Assembly (NCBI GenBank): GCA_938008415.1
Contig: CALLKI010000044.1
Coordinates: 1-16,761 of the forward strand
Length of the DNA stretch: 16,761 bases
Source: an uncultured Luteimonas sp.
Lineage (GTDB): Bacteria; Pseudomonadota; Gammaproteobacteria; Xanthomonadales; Xanthomonadaceae
Reading direction: 5' to 3'
Position numbers and translations under genes: made by a program. Positions within the stretch are counted from its first letter, which is position 1, and each line of letters starts with the position of its first letter. The notes below the pieces were generated by a model that worked only from the letters and a program-made list of their open reading frames with translations, did not search any database and was not told where the DNA came from. This document shows, in pieces, positions 1-7,629 of the stretch.

Positions 1-339
1 CAGTACGTGTTCCCCGCCCTGCGCCGCTCGAGGGATCCGCGCGACGGCGTCGTGCGCCGCCACCACCTGGACGACGCTGTGGTCTGGCGCGCGATCCGCA
101 GGGCGCGGCGCGCGGCCGGCATCGACAAGCCGGTCTCGGCGCACACGCTGCGCCACTCCTTCGCCACCCACCTGCTCGAGGACGGCTACGACATCCGCAC
201 CATCCAGGAGCTGCTCGGGCACAAGGACGTCGCCACCACGCAGGTCTACACCCACGTGCTCAACCGCGGCGGCCGCGGCGTGGTCAGTCCGCTCGACCCC
301 GGGCGGGCGCCGGCAGCGGCAGGCCGCGGAACGCCTTGA
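1..339 (+). CDS. intI: Integron integrase (IntI-type tyrosine recombinase), C-terminal part
   Basis: This is the 3' end of a tyrosine recombinase; the reading frame is open from base 1, so the gene starts off the left edge. In the 112 visible residues the catalytic set is present: H48-x-x-R51 in HTLRHSFATH, H74 in LLGHKD, and the nucleophile Y83 in VYTHVLNRGG. The segment SRDPRDGVVRRHHLDD at residues 10-25 and the ending RGGRGVVSPLD match integron integrases rather than XerC/D, which lack the insert before the HxxR box. The first catalytic arginine lies outside the window. IntI catalyses attI x attC cassette recombination; cassettes normally run away from the intI start, so any array would be to the left. 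After SPLD the protein carries a 13-residue Ala/Gly/Pro tail that overlaps the convergent lrp-like gene by 56 bp, suggesting that the original stop codon was lost. Confidence 0.88.
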   Translation, partial: QYVFPALRRSRDPRDGVVRRHHLDDAVVWRAIRRARRAAGIDKPVSAHTLRHSFATHLLEDGYDIRTIQELLGHKDVATTQVYTHVLNRGGRGVVSPLDPGRAPAAAGRGTP

Positions 340-781
340 CGGTGCGCAGCACGAAGCTGGAGTTGACGTCGGCCACCGTGCCCTGCGCGAGCAGGCGGTC
401 GAGCAGGAAGCGCGAGAAGTGCTCGAGGTCGGCGACGGCGACCTGCAGCAGGTAGTCCATGTCGCCGGTGAGGGCATGGCAGGTGACCACCTCGGGCCAT
501 GCGTTGACGTTGGCGGTGAAGGCGGCGATGGAGTCGGCGTCGTGCTGCTTGAGCTGGACGCGGACGAAGGCCTGCAGGCCCAGGCCCAGCTTCTCCGGGT
601 CCACCTCGGCGCGGTAGCCGCGGACCACTCCCTCGCGCTCGAGCCGCTGCACGCGGCGCAGGCAGGCCGAGGGCGACAGGTGCACCCGCTCGGCCAGCTC
701 GGCATTGGTCCGGCGGCCGGCACGCTGCAGTTCGGCCAGGAGCAGGAGGTCGGTGCGGTCCAGTTCGACGGTGGTGGCCAT
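284..781 (-). CDS. Lrp/AsnC-family transcriptional regulator
   Basis: The 165-residue product has the two-part Lrp/AsnC layout. An N-terminal winged HTH spans about residues 8-55, with helix-turn-helix TNAELAERVHLSPSACLRRVQRLEREG. A C-terminal RAM/ligand-binding domain spans about 63-150, including the GDMDYLLQVAVAD strand. Length is normal for the family (150-165). The ATG at 781 is chosen because MATTVELDRTDLLLL is the usual Lrp start; the longer open frame upstream is intergenic. The gene is divergent from phhA, and the shared 168-bp region carries inverted GCGCAA/TTGCGC sites, one of which covers a possible -10 of this gene (CAATAT, minus strand 817-812). Autoregulation and control of phhA by an aromatic amino acid ligand are inferred from this arrangement. 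The 3' end overlaps the convergent integrase. Confidence 0.92.
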   Translation of the reverse strand: MATTVELDRTDLLLLAELQRAGRRTNAELAERVHLSPSACLRRVQRLEREGVVRGYRAEVDPEKLGLGLQAFVRVQLKQHDADSIAAFTANVNAWPEVVTCHALTGDMDYLLQVAVADLEHFSRFLLDRLLAQGTVADVNSSFVLRTVKAFRGLPLPAPARGRAD

Positions 782-803
782 GGATGCCTGCTTTTCGCAT
801 TCA

Positions 804-862
804 GCGCAAGGATATTGCGCCAATACGGCAATACCGCGCAACTTTGCAATCCTGTTGCGCGG
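804..862. promoter_or_regulatory. Probable Lrp-type operator array in the divergent lrp/phhA intergenic region
   Basis: The half-site GCGCAA (or its complement TTGCGC) occurs four times in 59 bp: 804-809, 815-820, 836-841 and 855-860. The first two form a perfect 17-bp palindrome, GCGCAAGGATATTGCGC. The last two sit in an 8-bp perfect inverted repeat, CCGCGCAA (834-841) and TTGCGCGG (855-862), with a palindromic TTGCAA at 844-849 in its centre. Lrp-family octamers typically bind several phased sites next to their own gene. That the adjacent Lrp-like protein binds here is an inference. Confidence 0.55.
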
Positions 863-949
863 GATGGCGCTTATCCTCGTCGGGCTGGCCCCGCGACGCC
901 CGTGCCGGCGTTCCGCGGGTCTTTCGCCTGACGCCCCATGGAGGCCGCC

Positions 950-1840
950 ATGTCCACCACGCCGCGCCGCATCGAGAACCTGCACACCGACAAGGGCAAG
1001 GTGCCGGTGTACGCCACCGGCGTGGTCGAGCAACCCTGGGACAGCTACTCCGCCGACGACCACGCCACCTGGGCGACGCTGTTCGTGCGCCAGCGCGAGC
1101 TGCTGAAGGGGCGCGCCTGCGACGAGTTCCTGCGGGCGCAGGACGCGATGGGCATGGACGCGACGCGGATCCCGCGCTTCGACCGGCTCAACGAGGTGCT
1201 GGGCGCGGCCACCGGCTGGACCCTGGTGGGCGTGGAAGGCCTGCTGCCGGAACTGGACTTCTTCGAGCACCTGGCCAACCGCCGCTTCCCGGTGACCTGG
1301 TGGATCCGCCGCCCGGACCAGATCGACTACATCGAGGAACCGGACCTGTTCCACGACCTGTTCGGCCACGTGCCGCTGCTGATGAACCCGGTGTTCGCCG
1401 ACTACATGCAGGCCTACGGCCGCGGCGGGGTGAAGGCGCACGGCATCGGCCCGGCCGCGCTGCAGAACCTGACCCGGCTGTACTGGTACACGGTGGAATT
1501 CGGCCTGATCCGCCAGCACGACGGCCTGCGCATCTACGGCGCCGGGATCGTGTCCTCGCCGGGCGAGAGCGTGTACTCGCTCGAGAGCGCGGCGCCGAAC
1601 CGCATCGGCTTCGACCTCGAGCGGATCATGCGCACGCGCTACCGCATCGACACGTACCAGAAGACGTACTTCGTGATCGACAGCTTCGAGCAGCTGATGA
1701 AGTCGACCGAACCGGACTTCACGCCGATCTACGCGCGGCTGGAGAAGCAGCCATCGATCCCGGCCGGCGCGGTGCTCGACACCGACCGGGTGATCCACCG
1801 CGGCACCGGCGAGGGCTGGGTCGAGGACGGCGACGTCTGA
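950..1840 (+). CDS. phhA: Phenylalanine 4-monooxygenase (phenylalanine hydroxylase)
   Basis: This enzyme converts L-phenylalanine to L-tyrosine using O2, a pterin cofactor and non-haem Fe(II), in the cytoplasm. The 296-residue product is the bacterial single-domain form, without the regulatory ACT domain of animal enzymes. The iron ligands are visible: H135 and H140 in DLFHDLFGHVPLL, and E183 in WYTVEFGL. The start at 950 is preferred over the in-frame ATG at 938 because GGAGG at 940-944 lies 5 nt before 950 and overlaps the upstream ATG. The divergent Lrp-like gene is the likely regulator, as these proteins often sense amino acids. A GC-rich hairpin follows about 35 nt after the stop. Confidence 0.96.
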   Translation: MSTTPRRIENLHTDKGKVPVYATGVVEQPWDSYSADDHATWATLFVRQRELLKGRACDEFLRAQDAMGMDATRIPRFDRLNEVLGAATGWTLVGVEGLLPELDFFEHLANRRFPVTWWIRRPDQIDYIEEPDLFHDLFGHVPLLMNPVFADYMQAYGRGGVKAHGIGPAALQNLTRLYWYTVEFGLIRQHDGLRIYGAGIVSSPGESVYSLESAAPNRIGFDLERIMRTRYRIDTYQKTYFVIDSFEQLMKSTEPDFTPIYARLEKQPSIPAGAVLDTDRVIHRGTGEGWVEDGDV

Positions 1841-1874
1841 CGCATTCCGGGGGCGGTCTTTGCACGGGCCGCCC

Positions 1875-1890
1875 GCCGGGAAATCCCGGC
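1875..1890 (+). terminator. GC-rich hairpin downstream of phhA
   Basis: GCCGGG-AAAT-CCCGGC forms a perfect 6-bp stem with a 4-nt loop starting 35 nt after the phhA stop. No T-tract follows, so intrinsic termination is uncertain. It may instead stabilise the mRNA 3' end. Confidence 0.25.
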
Positions 1891-2030
1891 CACCGTCCTG
1901 CCATTTCCCAACCCGGCCCGTCCGCCTCCCGGCGTCCGGATGGGCCGCGCCACGGTGCCGCGCTGGCGGCTCATCCCCGCCTCCCGTGAACGGGGGAAGG
2001 CGCGTTGGCGCGGCAGGTTAAGCTCGACGC

Positions 2031-4169
2031 ATGTACCCACGTCGCATTGCCGGCGCCCTGCTGTGCGGCGCCCTGCTCCTTCCGTGCGCGGCTCCTGCGC
2101 GGGACGCGGCGGACGACGCGGTCCGGCTCGACCGGATCGAGGTCGTCGCCACGCGCCTGCGCGGCGTGTCCGCGTTCGACCAGCCGGCATCGGTCTCGGT
2201 CGTCGCCGCAGGCGACGGCATGGAACCGGGCACCGACATTTCCGCGTTCCTCGGCGGCGTGCCGGGGCTGTCGGCGCGTGCCCGGCAGAACTACGCGCAG
2301 GACACGCAGCTGTCGATCCGCGGCTTCGGCGCGCGTTCCACCTTCGGCGTGCGTGGCCTGCGCCTGTACGCCGACGGCATCCCGGCGACGTTCCCGGACG
2401 GCCAGGGGCAGGTCTCGCACTTCGCGCTCGCCGGCGCGCAGCGCATCGAGGTGCTGCGCGGGCCGTTCTCCGTGCTGCACGGCCACTCCTCCGGCGGCGT
2501 GGTCCAGGTGTGGAGCGCGGACGGCTCGGCGCCCGCCGGCGGCCACGTGCAGTTCGCGGGCGGACGCGACGACGGCCGCGTGCTCGCCGCCGCCCTGCAT
2601 GGCGCGCACGGCGCGTTCGGCCATGCGCTTTCGGCCAGCGTGTCCCGGACGGACGGCTGGCGCGACCATGGCGCCGCGAAGCGGCGGACGTTCAACGCGA
2701 AGCTGCACGCGGACCTGCCCGGCGGTGGCCGGGTGCAGCTGGTGGCCAACCTGTTCGACGCGCCGGACGCACAGGATCCGCTCGGCCTGACCCGCGCGCA
2801 GGTGGACGCCGATCCGCGCCAGGCGCCGGCGGTCGCGTACCAGTTCGACACCCGCAAGTCGGTGGACCAACGGCAGCTCGGCCTGCGGCTCGAACGCCCC
2901 TTCGGCGGCGGCCATTCGCTGGAAGCGATGGCGTACGCGGGCCGGCGCGACGTGGAACAGTTCCTGCCGGTGCCGGTCGCGGCACAGGCCAACCCGCTGC
3001 ATTCCGGCGGCGTGATCGACCTGGGCAGCGACTACGGCGGGCTCGACCTGCGCTGGTCGCTGCGCGGCAGCCTCGCCGGGTGGCCGTTCGGGCTGGTGCT
3101 GGGCGGCAATGCCGACCGCCTGTCCCAGCGCAGGCGTGGCTACGAGAACTTCGACGGTGGACGCCTGGGCGTGCGCGGCGCGCTGCGCCGCGACGAACGC
3201 AACCGTGCCGGCAACGACGACGTGTACGCGCAGGCCTGGTGGCAGTGGGCGGAGCGCTGGTCGCTGGTCGCCGGCGCGCGCCACAGCCGCGTGCGCTTCC
3301 GCTCCGACGACCGTTACGTCACCGCGCAGAACCCGGACGACAGTGGCCGCGTGGCGTATTCGGCGACGTCGCCGGTGCTGGGGCTGGCGTTCTCGCCCGC
3401 GCGCGACTTCCGCCTCCACCTGTCGGCGGGGCGCGGCTTCGAGACGCCGACCTTCAACGAACTGGCCTACCGCGCCGATGGCGGCGCGGGGCTTGCGTTC
3501 GACCTCGCGCCCGCGCGCAGCCGCAGCTACGAACTCGGCGCGAAGTGGCGCAACCGGGATGGCGCCCGGGTGGAAGCGGCGCTGTTCCGCGCCGACACCG
3601 ATGACGAACTCGCGGTGGCGCGCAACGTCGGCGGGCGCAGCAGCTACCGCAACGTCGGCCGCGCGCGCCGCCAGGGCATGGAACTGTCGGCACGGCTTCC
3701 GCTGGGCGATGGTTTCCGGCTCGACCTGGCATGGACCTGGCTCGACGCCGCCTTCCGCGACGCGATCCCGGTCTGCACGTCCGCGGGCTGTACCGGTCCG
3801 GCCACGCTGGTCCCCGCGGGCACGCGCATCCCGGGCACCAGCCGCCAGCAGGCCCGGCTGCGGCTGTCGTGGCAGCCGCGCGACTGGCGCCTGGCGCTCG
3901 AGGCCGCGGGCGTGTCGGACACCCCGGTCGAGGACACCGGCCACGAGCGCGCGCCCGGCCACGTGCTGCTGCACGCGGACGCATCGCACGCGTGGCGCAC
4001 CGCGCACGGCACCTTGCATGCCTTCGTCCGCGCCGAGAACCTGCTCGACACCGCGCACGTCGGCTCGGTGATCGTGAACGAGGGCAACGGCCGCTACTAC
4101 GAGCCCGGCCCCGGGCGCGGGGCATGGCTGGGTTTGCGCTGGGAGTGGCAGGCGGCGGACAATCGCTGA
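2031..4169 (+). CDS. TonB-dependent outer-membrane receptor (substrate unknown)
   Basis: The 712-residue product begins with a Sec signal peptide (MYPRRIAGALLCGALLL..., cleavage likely after APA at 23). A TonB-box-like stretch, LDRIEVVATR, lies at 33-42. A plug domain follows at about 45-165, with the conserved SIRGFGARSTFGVRGLRLYADG and the RIEVLRGPFSVLHG run. The rest is a 22-strand type beta-barrel with alternating hydrophobic strands and aromatic girdles. It would import a ligand (Fe chelate, cobalamin, sugar or similar) across the outer membrane, energised by TonB-ExbB-ExbD, also encoded in this window. The ligand cannot be read from the sequence. The C-terminus ends GLRWEWQAADNR, six residues past the usual terminal aromatic. 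There is no good Shine-Dalgarno; TAAGCT at 2019-2024 sits 6 nt before the ATG, compatible with a leaderless message. The 2OG-Fe(II) oxygenase gene starts 3 nt after the stop. Confidence 0.93.
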   Translation: MYPRRIAGALLCGALLLPCAAPARDAADDAVRLDRIEVVATRLRGVSAFDQPASVSVVAAGDGMEPGTDISAFLGGVPGLSARARQNYAQDTQLSIRGFGARSTFGVRGLRLYADGIPATFPDGQGQVSHFALAGAQRIEVLRGPFSVLHGHSSGGVVQVWSADGSAPAGGHVQFAGGRDDGRVLAAALHGAHGAFGHALSASVSRTDGWRDHGAAKRRTFNAKLHADLPGGGRVQLVANLFDAPDAQDPLGLTRAQVDADPRQAPAVAYQFDTRKSVDQRQLGLRLERPFGGGHSLEAMAYAGRRDVEQFLPVPVAAQANPLHSGGVIDLGSDYGGLDLRWSLRGSLAGWPFGLVLGGNADRLSQRRRGYENFDGGRLGVRGALRRDERNRAGNDDVYAQAWWQWAERWSLVAGARHSRVRFRSDDRYVTAQNPDDSGRVAYSATSPVLGLAFSPARDFRLHLSAGRGFETPTFNELAYRADGGAGLAFDLAPARSRSYELGAKWRNRDGARVEAALFRADTDDELAVARNVGGRSSYRNVGRARRQGMELSARLPLGDGFRLDLAWTWLDAAFRDAIPVCTSAGCTGPATLVPAGTRIPGTSRQQARLRLSWQPRDWRLALEAAGVSDTPVEDTGHERAPGHVLLHADASHAWRTAHGTLHAFVRAENLLDTAHVGSVIVNEGNGRYYEPGPGRGAWLGLRWEWQAADNR

Positions 4170-4172
4170 GAC

Positions 4173-4874
4173 ATGGAACAGACGGCGGACTTCATCGAGG
4201 TCACGCACGGCGCCCTGCCCGCGGAGACCTGCGCGCGCATCGTCGAGCGCATGCGTGCCAGCGACCAGCTCCAGCCCGGGCGCGTGGGCGGCGGGGTGTA
4301 TCCCGAGCTCAAGCGCAGCCGCGACCTGTCACTGGAAGGCCGCGCCGACTGGGCCGACGTGGCGCAGGCGCTCAACGTCGCGGTGTACGGCGGCCTGCTG
4401 GCCTACATCCGCAGGTACCCGCAGGCGCTGATCGCGCCGCTCATGCTGCAGGTGCATGATGCGGACGGCACGCCGCGGCGGCTGCAGGCGGGGGACATCG
4501 CCTCCATGGACGACCGCGCGCTCGGGCGCCTGGTCATGGCCTGCCTGCGTCCCGGGCCGATCAACCTGCAGTGGTACCCGGCAGGCGAGGGTGGCTATCC
4601 CTACTGGCACTGCGAGCTGTACCCGCGTTCGCCGGACGCCGAGACCCTGCACCGCCACCTGTTGTGGACGATCTACCTCAACGAGGGTTTCGATGGCGGC
4701 GAGACCGAATTCCTGTTCCAGCGGCGCAAGGTCGTGCCACGCACCGGCAACCTGCTGATCGCGCCGACCGCGTTCACCCACACGCACCGCGGCAACCGCC
4801 CGGCCGGCGGCGACAAGTTCATCGCCACCAGCTGGATCCTGTTCCACCGGGCGGAAAAACTGTTCGGCGCCTGA
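4173..4874 (+). CDS. 2OG-Fe(II) oxygenase, prolyl-4-hydroxylase-like fold
   Basis: The 233-residue product has the C-terminal double-stranded beta-helix signature of Fe(II)/2-oxoglutarate oxygenases. Candidate ligands are H146-x-E148 in YWHCELYP, with Glu replacing the commoner Asp, a distal His (203 or 205) in FTHTHRGNRP, and K215 in GGDKFIATSW for the 2-oxoglutarate carboxylate. The NEGFDGGETEF turn at 170-180 is typical of P4H-like members. There is no signal peptide, so it acts in the cytoplasm. The ATG lies 3 nt after the receptor stop, implying one mRNA and coupled translation. The arrangement resembles the PiuA-PiuC/Fiu-YbiX pairing of a TonB receptor with an oxygenase, but the sequence is not an evident YbiX. 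The substrate is unknown; a role in handling the imported ligand is inference. Confidence 0.85.
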   Translation: MEQTADFIEVTHGALPAETCARIVERMRASDQLQPGRVGGGVYPELKRSRDLSLEGRADWADVAQALNVAVYGGLLAYIRRYPQALIAPLMLQVHDADGTPRRLQAGDIASMDDRALGRLVMACLRPGPINLQWYPAGEGGYPYWHCELYPRSPDAETLHRHLLWTIYLNEGFDGGETEFLFQRRKVVPRTGNLLIAPTAFTHTHRGNRPAGGDKFIATSWILFHRAEKLFGA

Positions 4875-4881
4875 GCGCGCT

Positions 4882-5322
4882 TCAGGTCTCGACCCGCGGC
4901 TGGTTGAGCACCAGCCAGTACAGCCCGATCTGCTTGACCACGGACACGAACTGGTCGAAGTCCACGGGCTTGCGGATGTAGCTGTTCACGCCGAGCGCAT
5001 AGCTGGCCTCGACATCGAACGGCTCGTCGCTGGTGGTCAGCACCACGACCGGCAGGTTGCGGGTGCGGTCGTCGCCGCGGATGCCCTGCAGCACCTCGCG
5101 GCCGTCGAGCTTGGGCAGGTTGAGGTCGAGCAGGACGATCGCCGGCAGCGGCGCGCCGGCGCGGTCGGCGTAGGCGCCGCGCGCGAACAGGTAATCCAGC
5201 GCCTCGGCCCCGTCTCGCACCACCGCCAGCCTGCCGTCGATGCCCGCTTCGGCGAAGGCGATGCGGGTCAGTTCCACGTCGTCAGGGTTGTCCTCGACCA
5301 GCAGGATGTCCTGGTTCGTCAT
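4882..5322 (-). CDS. Single-domain response regulator, Rcp1-like
   Basis: The 146-residue product is a lone receiver domain. The acidic pair is E10-D11 in LLVEDN, the phosphoacceptor is D66 in VLLDLNLPKLDG, the switch Thr is T96 in VVVLTTSDE, and the conserved Lys is K118 in YIRKPVD. The ending QIGLYWLVLNQP is characteristic of the Rcp1 group, response regulators paired with phytochrome-like kinases. No output domain is present, so it probably acts by protein contact or phosphotransfer. Its ATG overlaps the stop codon of the upstream histidine kinase (ATGA, 5319-5322), so the two are translationally coupled. It is convergent with the oxygenase gene, with a 7-nt gap. Confidence 0.93.
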   Translation of the reverse strand: MTNQDILLVEDNPDDVELTRIAFAEAGIDGRLAVVRDGAEALDYLFARGAYADRAGAPLPAIVLLDLNLPKLDGREVLQGIRGDDRTRNLPVVVLTTSDEPFDVEASYALGVNSYIRKPVDFDQFVSVVKQIGLYWLVLNQPRVET

Positions 5323-6377
5323 GTTCCGTCTCCGGCGCCGGCGACCGGCAATTCTACGAAAAACGTGCTCCCGCCCCCGGGCTGCGGCCGCGCCCAGGCC
5401 CTGCCGCCGTGACGTCGCGCAATGGTACTCACGATCGCCAGGCCGAGCCCGTGCCCGGCGCCTTCCCCGGTGCCGTGCAGGCGGCGGAACGGCTCGAACA
5501 GGCGGTCGGCATACTGCATGTCGAAGCCGATGCCCTCGTCGTGCACGCGCAGCTCGAGCATGCCGTCGCGCTCGTCGCCTTCGACCCGGACGCGGACCGG
5601 GCTGCCGGGTCTTGCGAACATCCACGCGTTGCGCAGCAGCTGTTCGAGCATCACCTTCAGCTGCCGCTCGTCGCCCTGCACCCGCAGGCCCGGCTGCACC
5701 ACGATGTCGGCCTCGCGACCGGGGTTGGCGTCGCGCAGCTCCGCGGCGGCCCACGTCGCCAGCAGGCTCAGGTCCACATCGCCCTGCGCTCGCGGCGCGG
5801 ACGAGGCATGCATCAGCGTGGCCAGCATCCGCACCAGGGCATCGGCACGCTCTGCCGCATCCAGGATCCTGGCAAGCTGCGCGCGCCCTTCGTCGTCCAG
5901 CGGCTGGCGCTGCAGGTGGGCGGCGAAGCCGGTGATGGCGCGCAGCGCCGAGCGCAGGTCGTGCGAGAAGCCGTAGGCCAGCCGCTCCTGCTGCGCGTAT
6001 GCCGCCTCCAGCGCGCCCTGCATGCGCCTCGCCCGGGTGACGTCGTGCGCCTGCAGCAGCCACGCATTGCCTGTGCCCTCGCCACCGCCCAGCAGCGCGA
6101 TCGTGACTTCCAGGCACAGCAGCCTGCCCGACGGCTGGCGGTAGTCGAACTCGAACGGCGCGGGCGCCTCGCCCGCGGCCAGTGCCGCGTCGATCCGCCC
6201 GGCGGCGCCCGGGAACAGGCGCCGGTGCGCCGGTGTGCCGGCGAGCGCATCGACCGGCTCGCAGAGCAGCCTGCCCAGCGCAGGGTTCGCCACCTGCCAG
6301 GTGCCGTCGCCAGCGAGCACGGCCAGGCCGCAGCCGGTGGCTGCAAGCAGGGCATCGCTGGAAGGCATCCCGTGCAT
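5319..6377 (-). CDS. PAS-domain sensor histidine kinase (cytoplasmic)
   Basis: The 352-residue product contains an N-terminal PAS-like domain (about 5-115, including CGLAVLAGDGTWQVANPALGRLL). It is followed by a HisKA dimerisation helix with the phosphoacceptor H139 in LAYGFSHDLRSALRAI and a HATPase_c domain. ATP-binding boxes are N250 in EQLLRNAWMFA, D280-EGIGFD, and GHGLGLAIVSTIARRHGG at 309-325. No transmembrane segment or signal peptide is seen, so it senses a cytoplasmic cue. The H-box and its partner resemble the phytochrome/Rcp1 kinase group, but the chromophore-binding GAF and PHY domains are absent. The start at 6377 (MHGMPSS) is chosen by domain fit; 6368 is an alternative. A TACACT -10-like element lies on the minus strand at 6420-6415. 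Confidence 0.9.
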   Translation of the reverse strand: MHGMPSSDALLAATGCGLAVLAGDGTWQVANPALGRLLCEPVDALAGTPAHRRLFPGAAGRIDAALAAGEAPAPFEFDYRQPSGRLLCLEVTIALLGGGEGTGNAWLLQAHDVTRARRMQGALEAAYAQQERLAYGFSHDLRSALRAITGFAAHLQRQPLDDEGRAQLARILDAAERADALVRMLATLMHASSAPRAQGDVDLSLLATWAAAELRDANPGREADIVVQPGLRVQGDERQLKVMLEQLLRNAWMFARPGSPVRVRVEGDERDGMLELRVHDEGIGFDMQYADRLFEPFRRLHGTGEGAGHGLGLAIVSTIARRHGGRAWARPQPGGGSTFFVELPVAGAGDGT

Positions 6378-6457
6378 CCGTCGCCAGTCCGTGTCCGGGT
6401 CGGTCCAGGGCGGCAGTGTACGGAAACGACCGTGGAGGGCGGGTGCAGGCCGGACCG

Positions 6458-7567
6458 TCAGAACAGTTCGCCCTGCGGCGAATCCGGGCGGGGTGGGCGG
6501 AACAGGCCGGTCTCGAGTGGCGGCAGGCGCCCGAAGCCGAGGCGCCGGTGCGCCCGCGAAAAACGCATCGCCAGCAGTTCGGCGAACGGTCCTTCGCCGC
6601 GCATGCGCCGGCCGAAGGTGCTGTCGTAGTCCTTGCCCCCGCGCATCTGCCGGACCAGGCTCATCACGTGCCCGGCGCGCTCCGGGTAGTGCAGTTGCAG
6701 CCATTCGCGCCAGATGTCCTTCAGCTCGTGCGGCAGGCGCAGCAGCACGTAGCCTGCGGCGCGCGCGCCGGCCTCGCGCGCGGCCTCGAGGATCGCCTCG
6801 AGCTCGCGGTCGTTGATCATCGGAATCACCGGCGCGACCAGCACGCCCACGGGCACGCCCGCGTCCGCCAGCCTGCGCATCGCCCTCAGCCGCGCATGCG
6901 GTGCCGATGCACGCGGCTCCATCCTCGCCGACAGCCGGTTGTCGAGCGTGGTCACCGAGAAGTACACGGTCACCAGGCGCTGTTCGGCCAGCGGCGCGAG
7001 CAGGTCGAGGTCGCGCACGACCAGGGCGCTCTTGGTGACCACGCTGAAGGGGTGCCTGCACCCGGCCATCACCTCGATGAGCGAGCGCGTGATCCGGTAG
7101 CGACGCTCGATCGGCTGGTAGGCATCGGTGTTGATGCCCAGCGCGATCGGCGAACAGCGGTACGATGGCCGCGCGAACTCCGCGCGCAGCCGCCCGGCGG
7201 CGTTGGTCTTGGCGAACAGCCGGGTCTCGAAGTCCAGGCCCGGCGAGAGGTTCAAGTAGGCGTGCGACGGCCGGGCGAAGCAGTACGCGCAGCCGTGCTC
7301 GCAGCCGCGGTACGGGTTGACCGACTGGCTGAAGCCGACGTCCGGGGAATCATTGCGGCTGATGATGCTGCGCGCCCGCTCCTCCCGCACCTGCGTGTCC
7401 GGGTGCGTGCCGGGGTTTCCGTTTTCATCCGCGTGGAGCGAACCCCAGCCATCGTCTTCCGCATAGGCGGTGCTGGTCTCGTACCGCCCGGGCACGTACG
7501 ACGCCGCCCCCCTGCCCTTGACCGGGGTCGTGGCGGGCAACATCATCATTTTGTGACGTGCGTCCAT
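6458..7567 (-). CDS. PA0069-family radical SAM protein
   Basis: The 369-residue product carries the radical SAM cluster motif C89-EHG-C93-AY-C96, preceded by SVNPYRGCEHGCAYCFARPSHAYL, which is the hallmark of the PA0069/SplB-related family. Downstream, ALGINTDAYQPIERRYRITR and TKSALVVRDLDLL form further family-typical barrel segments. The protein would bind a [4Fe-4S] cluster and cleave S-adenosylmethionine; the physiological substrate of this family is not established to my knowledge. Length is typical. The start at 7567 has no Shine-Dalgarno; the -10-like CATACT (minus, 7579-7574) ends 6 nt before the ATG, which fits leaderless initiation. In-frame ATGs at 7549, 7546 and 7543 are alternatives. 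It is followed 80 nt later by the histidine kinase gene on the same strand. Confidence 0.92.
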   Translation of the reverse strand: MDARHKMMMLPATTPVKGRGAASYVPGRYETSTAYAEDDGWGSLHADENGNPGTHPDTQVREERARSIISRNDSPDVGFSQSVNPYRGCEHGCAYCFARPSHAYLNLSPGLDFETRLFAKTNAAGRLRAEFARPSYRCSPIALGINTDAYQPIERRYRITRSLIEVMAGCRHPFSVVTKSALVVRDLDLLAPLAEQRLVTVYFSVTTLDNRLSARMEPRASAPHARLRAMRRLADAGVPVGVLVAPVIPMINDRELEAILEAAREAGARAAGYVLLRLPHELKDIWREWLQLHYPERAGHVMSLVRQMRGGKDYDSTFGRRMRGEGPFAELLAMRFSRAHRRLGFGRLPPLETGLFRPPRPDSPQGELF

Positions 7568-7580
7568 CCGGGCAGTATGC
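7568..7580 (-). promoter_or_regulatory. Possible leaderless promoter of the radical SAM gene
   Basis: CATACT on the minus strand (7579-7574) is one base pair class away from TATAAT-like -10 elements and leaves only 6 nt before the ATG at 7567. Transcription would start at or next to the A of the start codon. No convincing -35 was found, so this stays tentative. Confidence 0.25.
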
Positions 7581-7629
7581 CGGAGGCCCGTCGCAGGAAC
7601 TGGGATTCACACACGCCGCACAAAAACGC

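Noticed and set aside
1..339. Assignment of the left-edge recombinase to XerC/XerD or a phage integrase
   Set aside because: The RDPRDGVVRRHH segment and the RGGRGVVSPLD ending are integron-integrase features.
1971..4208. A 745-codon open frame antisense to the TonB receptor gene
   Set aside because: It mirrors the receptor reading frame in high-GC DNA, is low-complexity Arg/Ala/Val-rich, and shows no domain; the receptor on the other strand is unambiguous.
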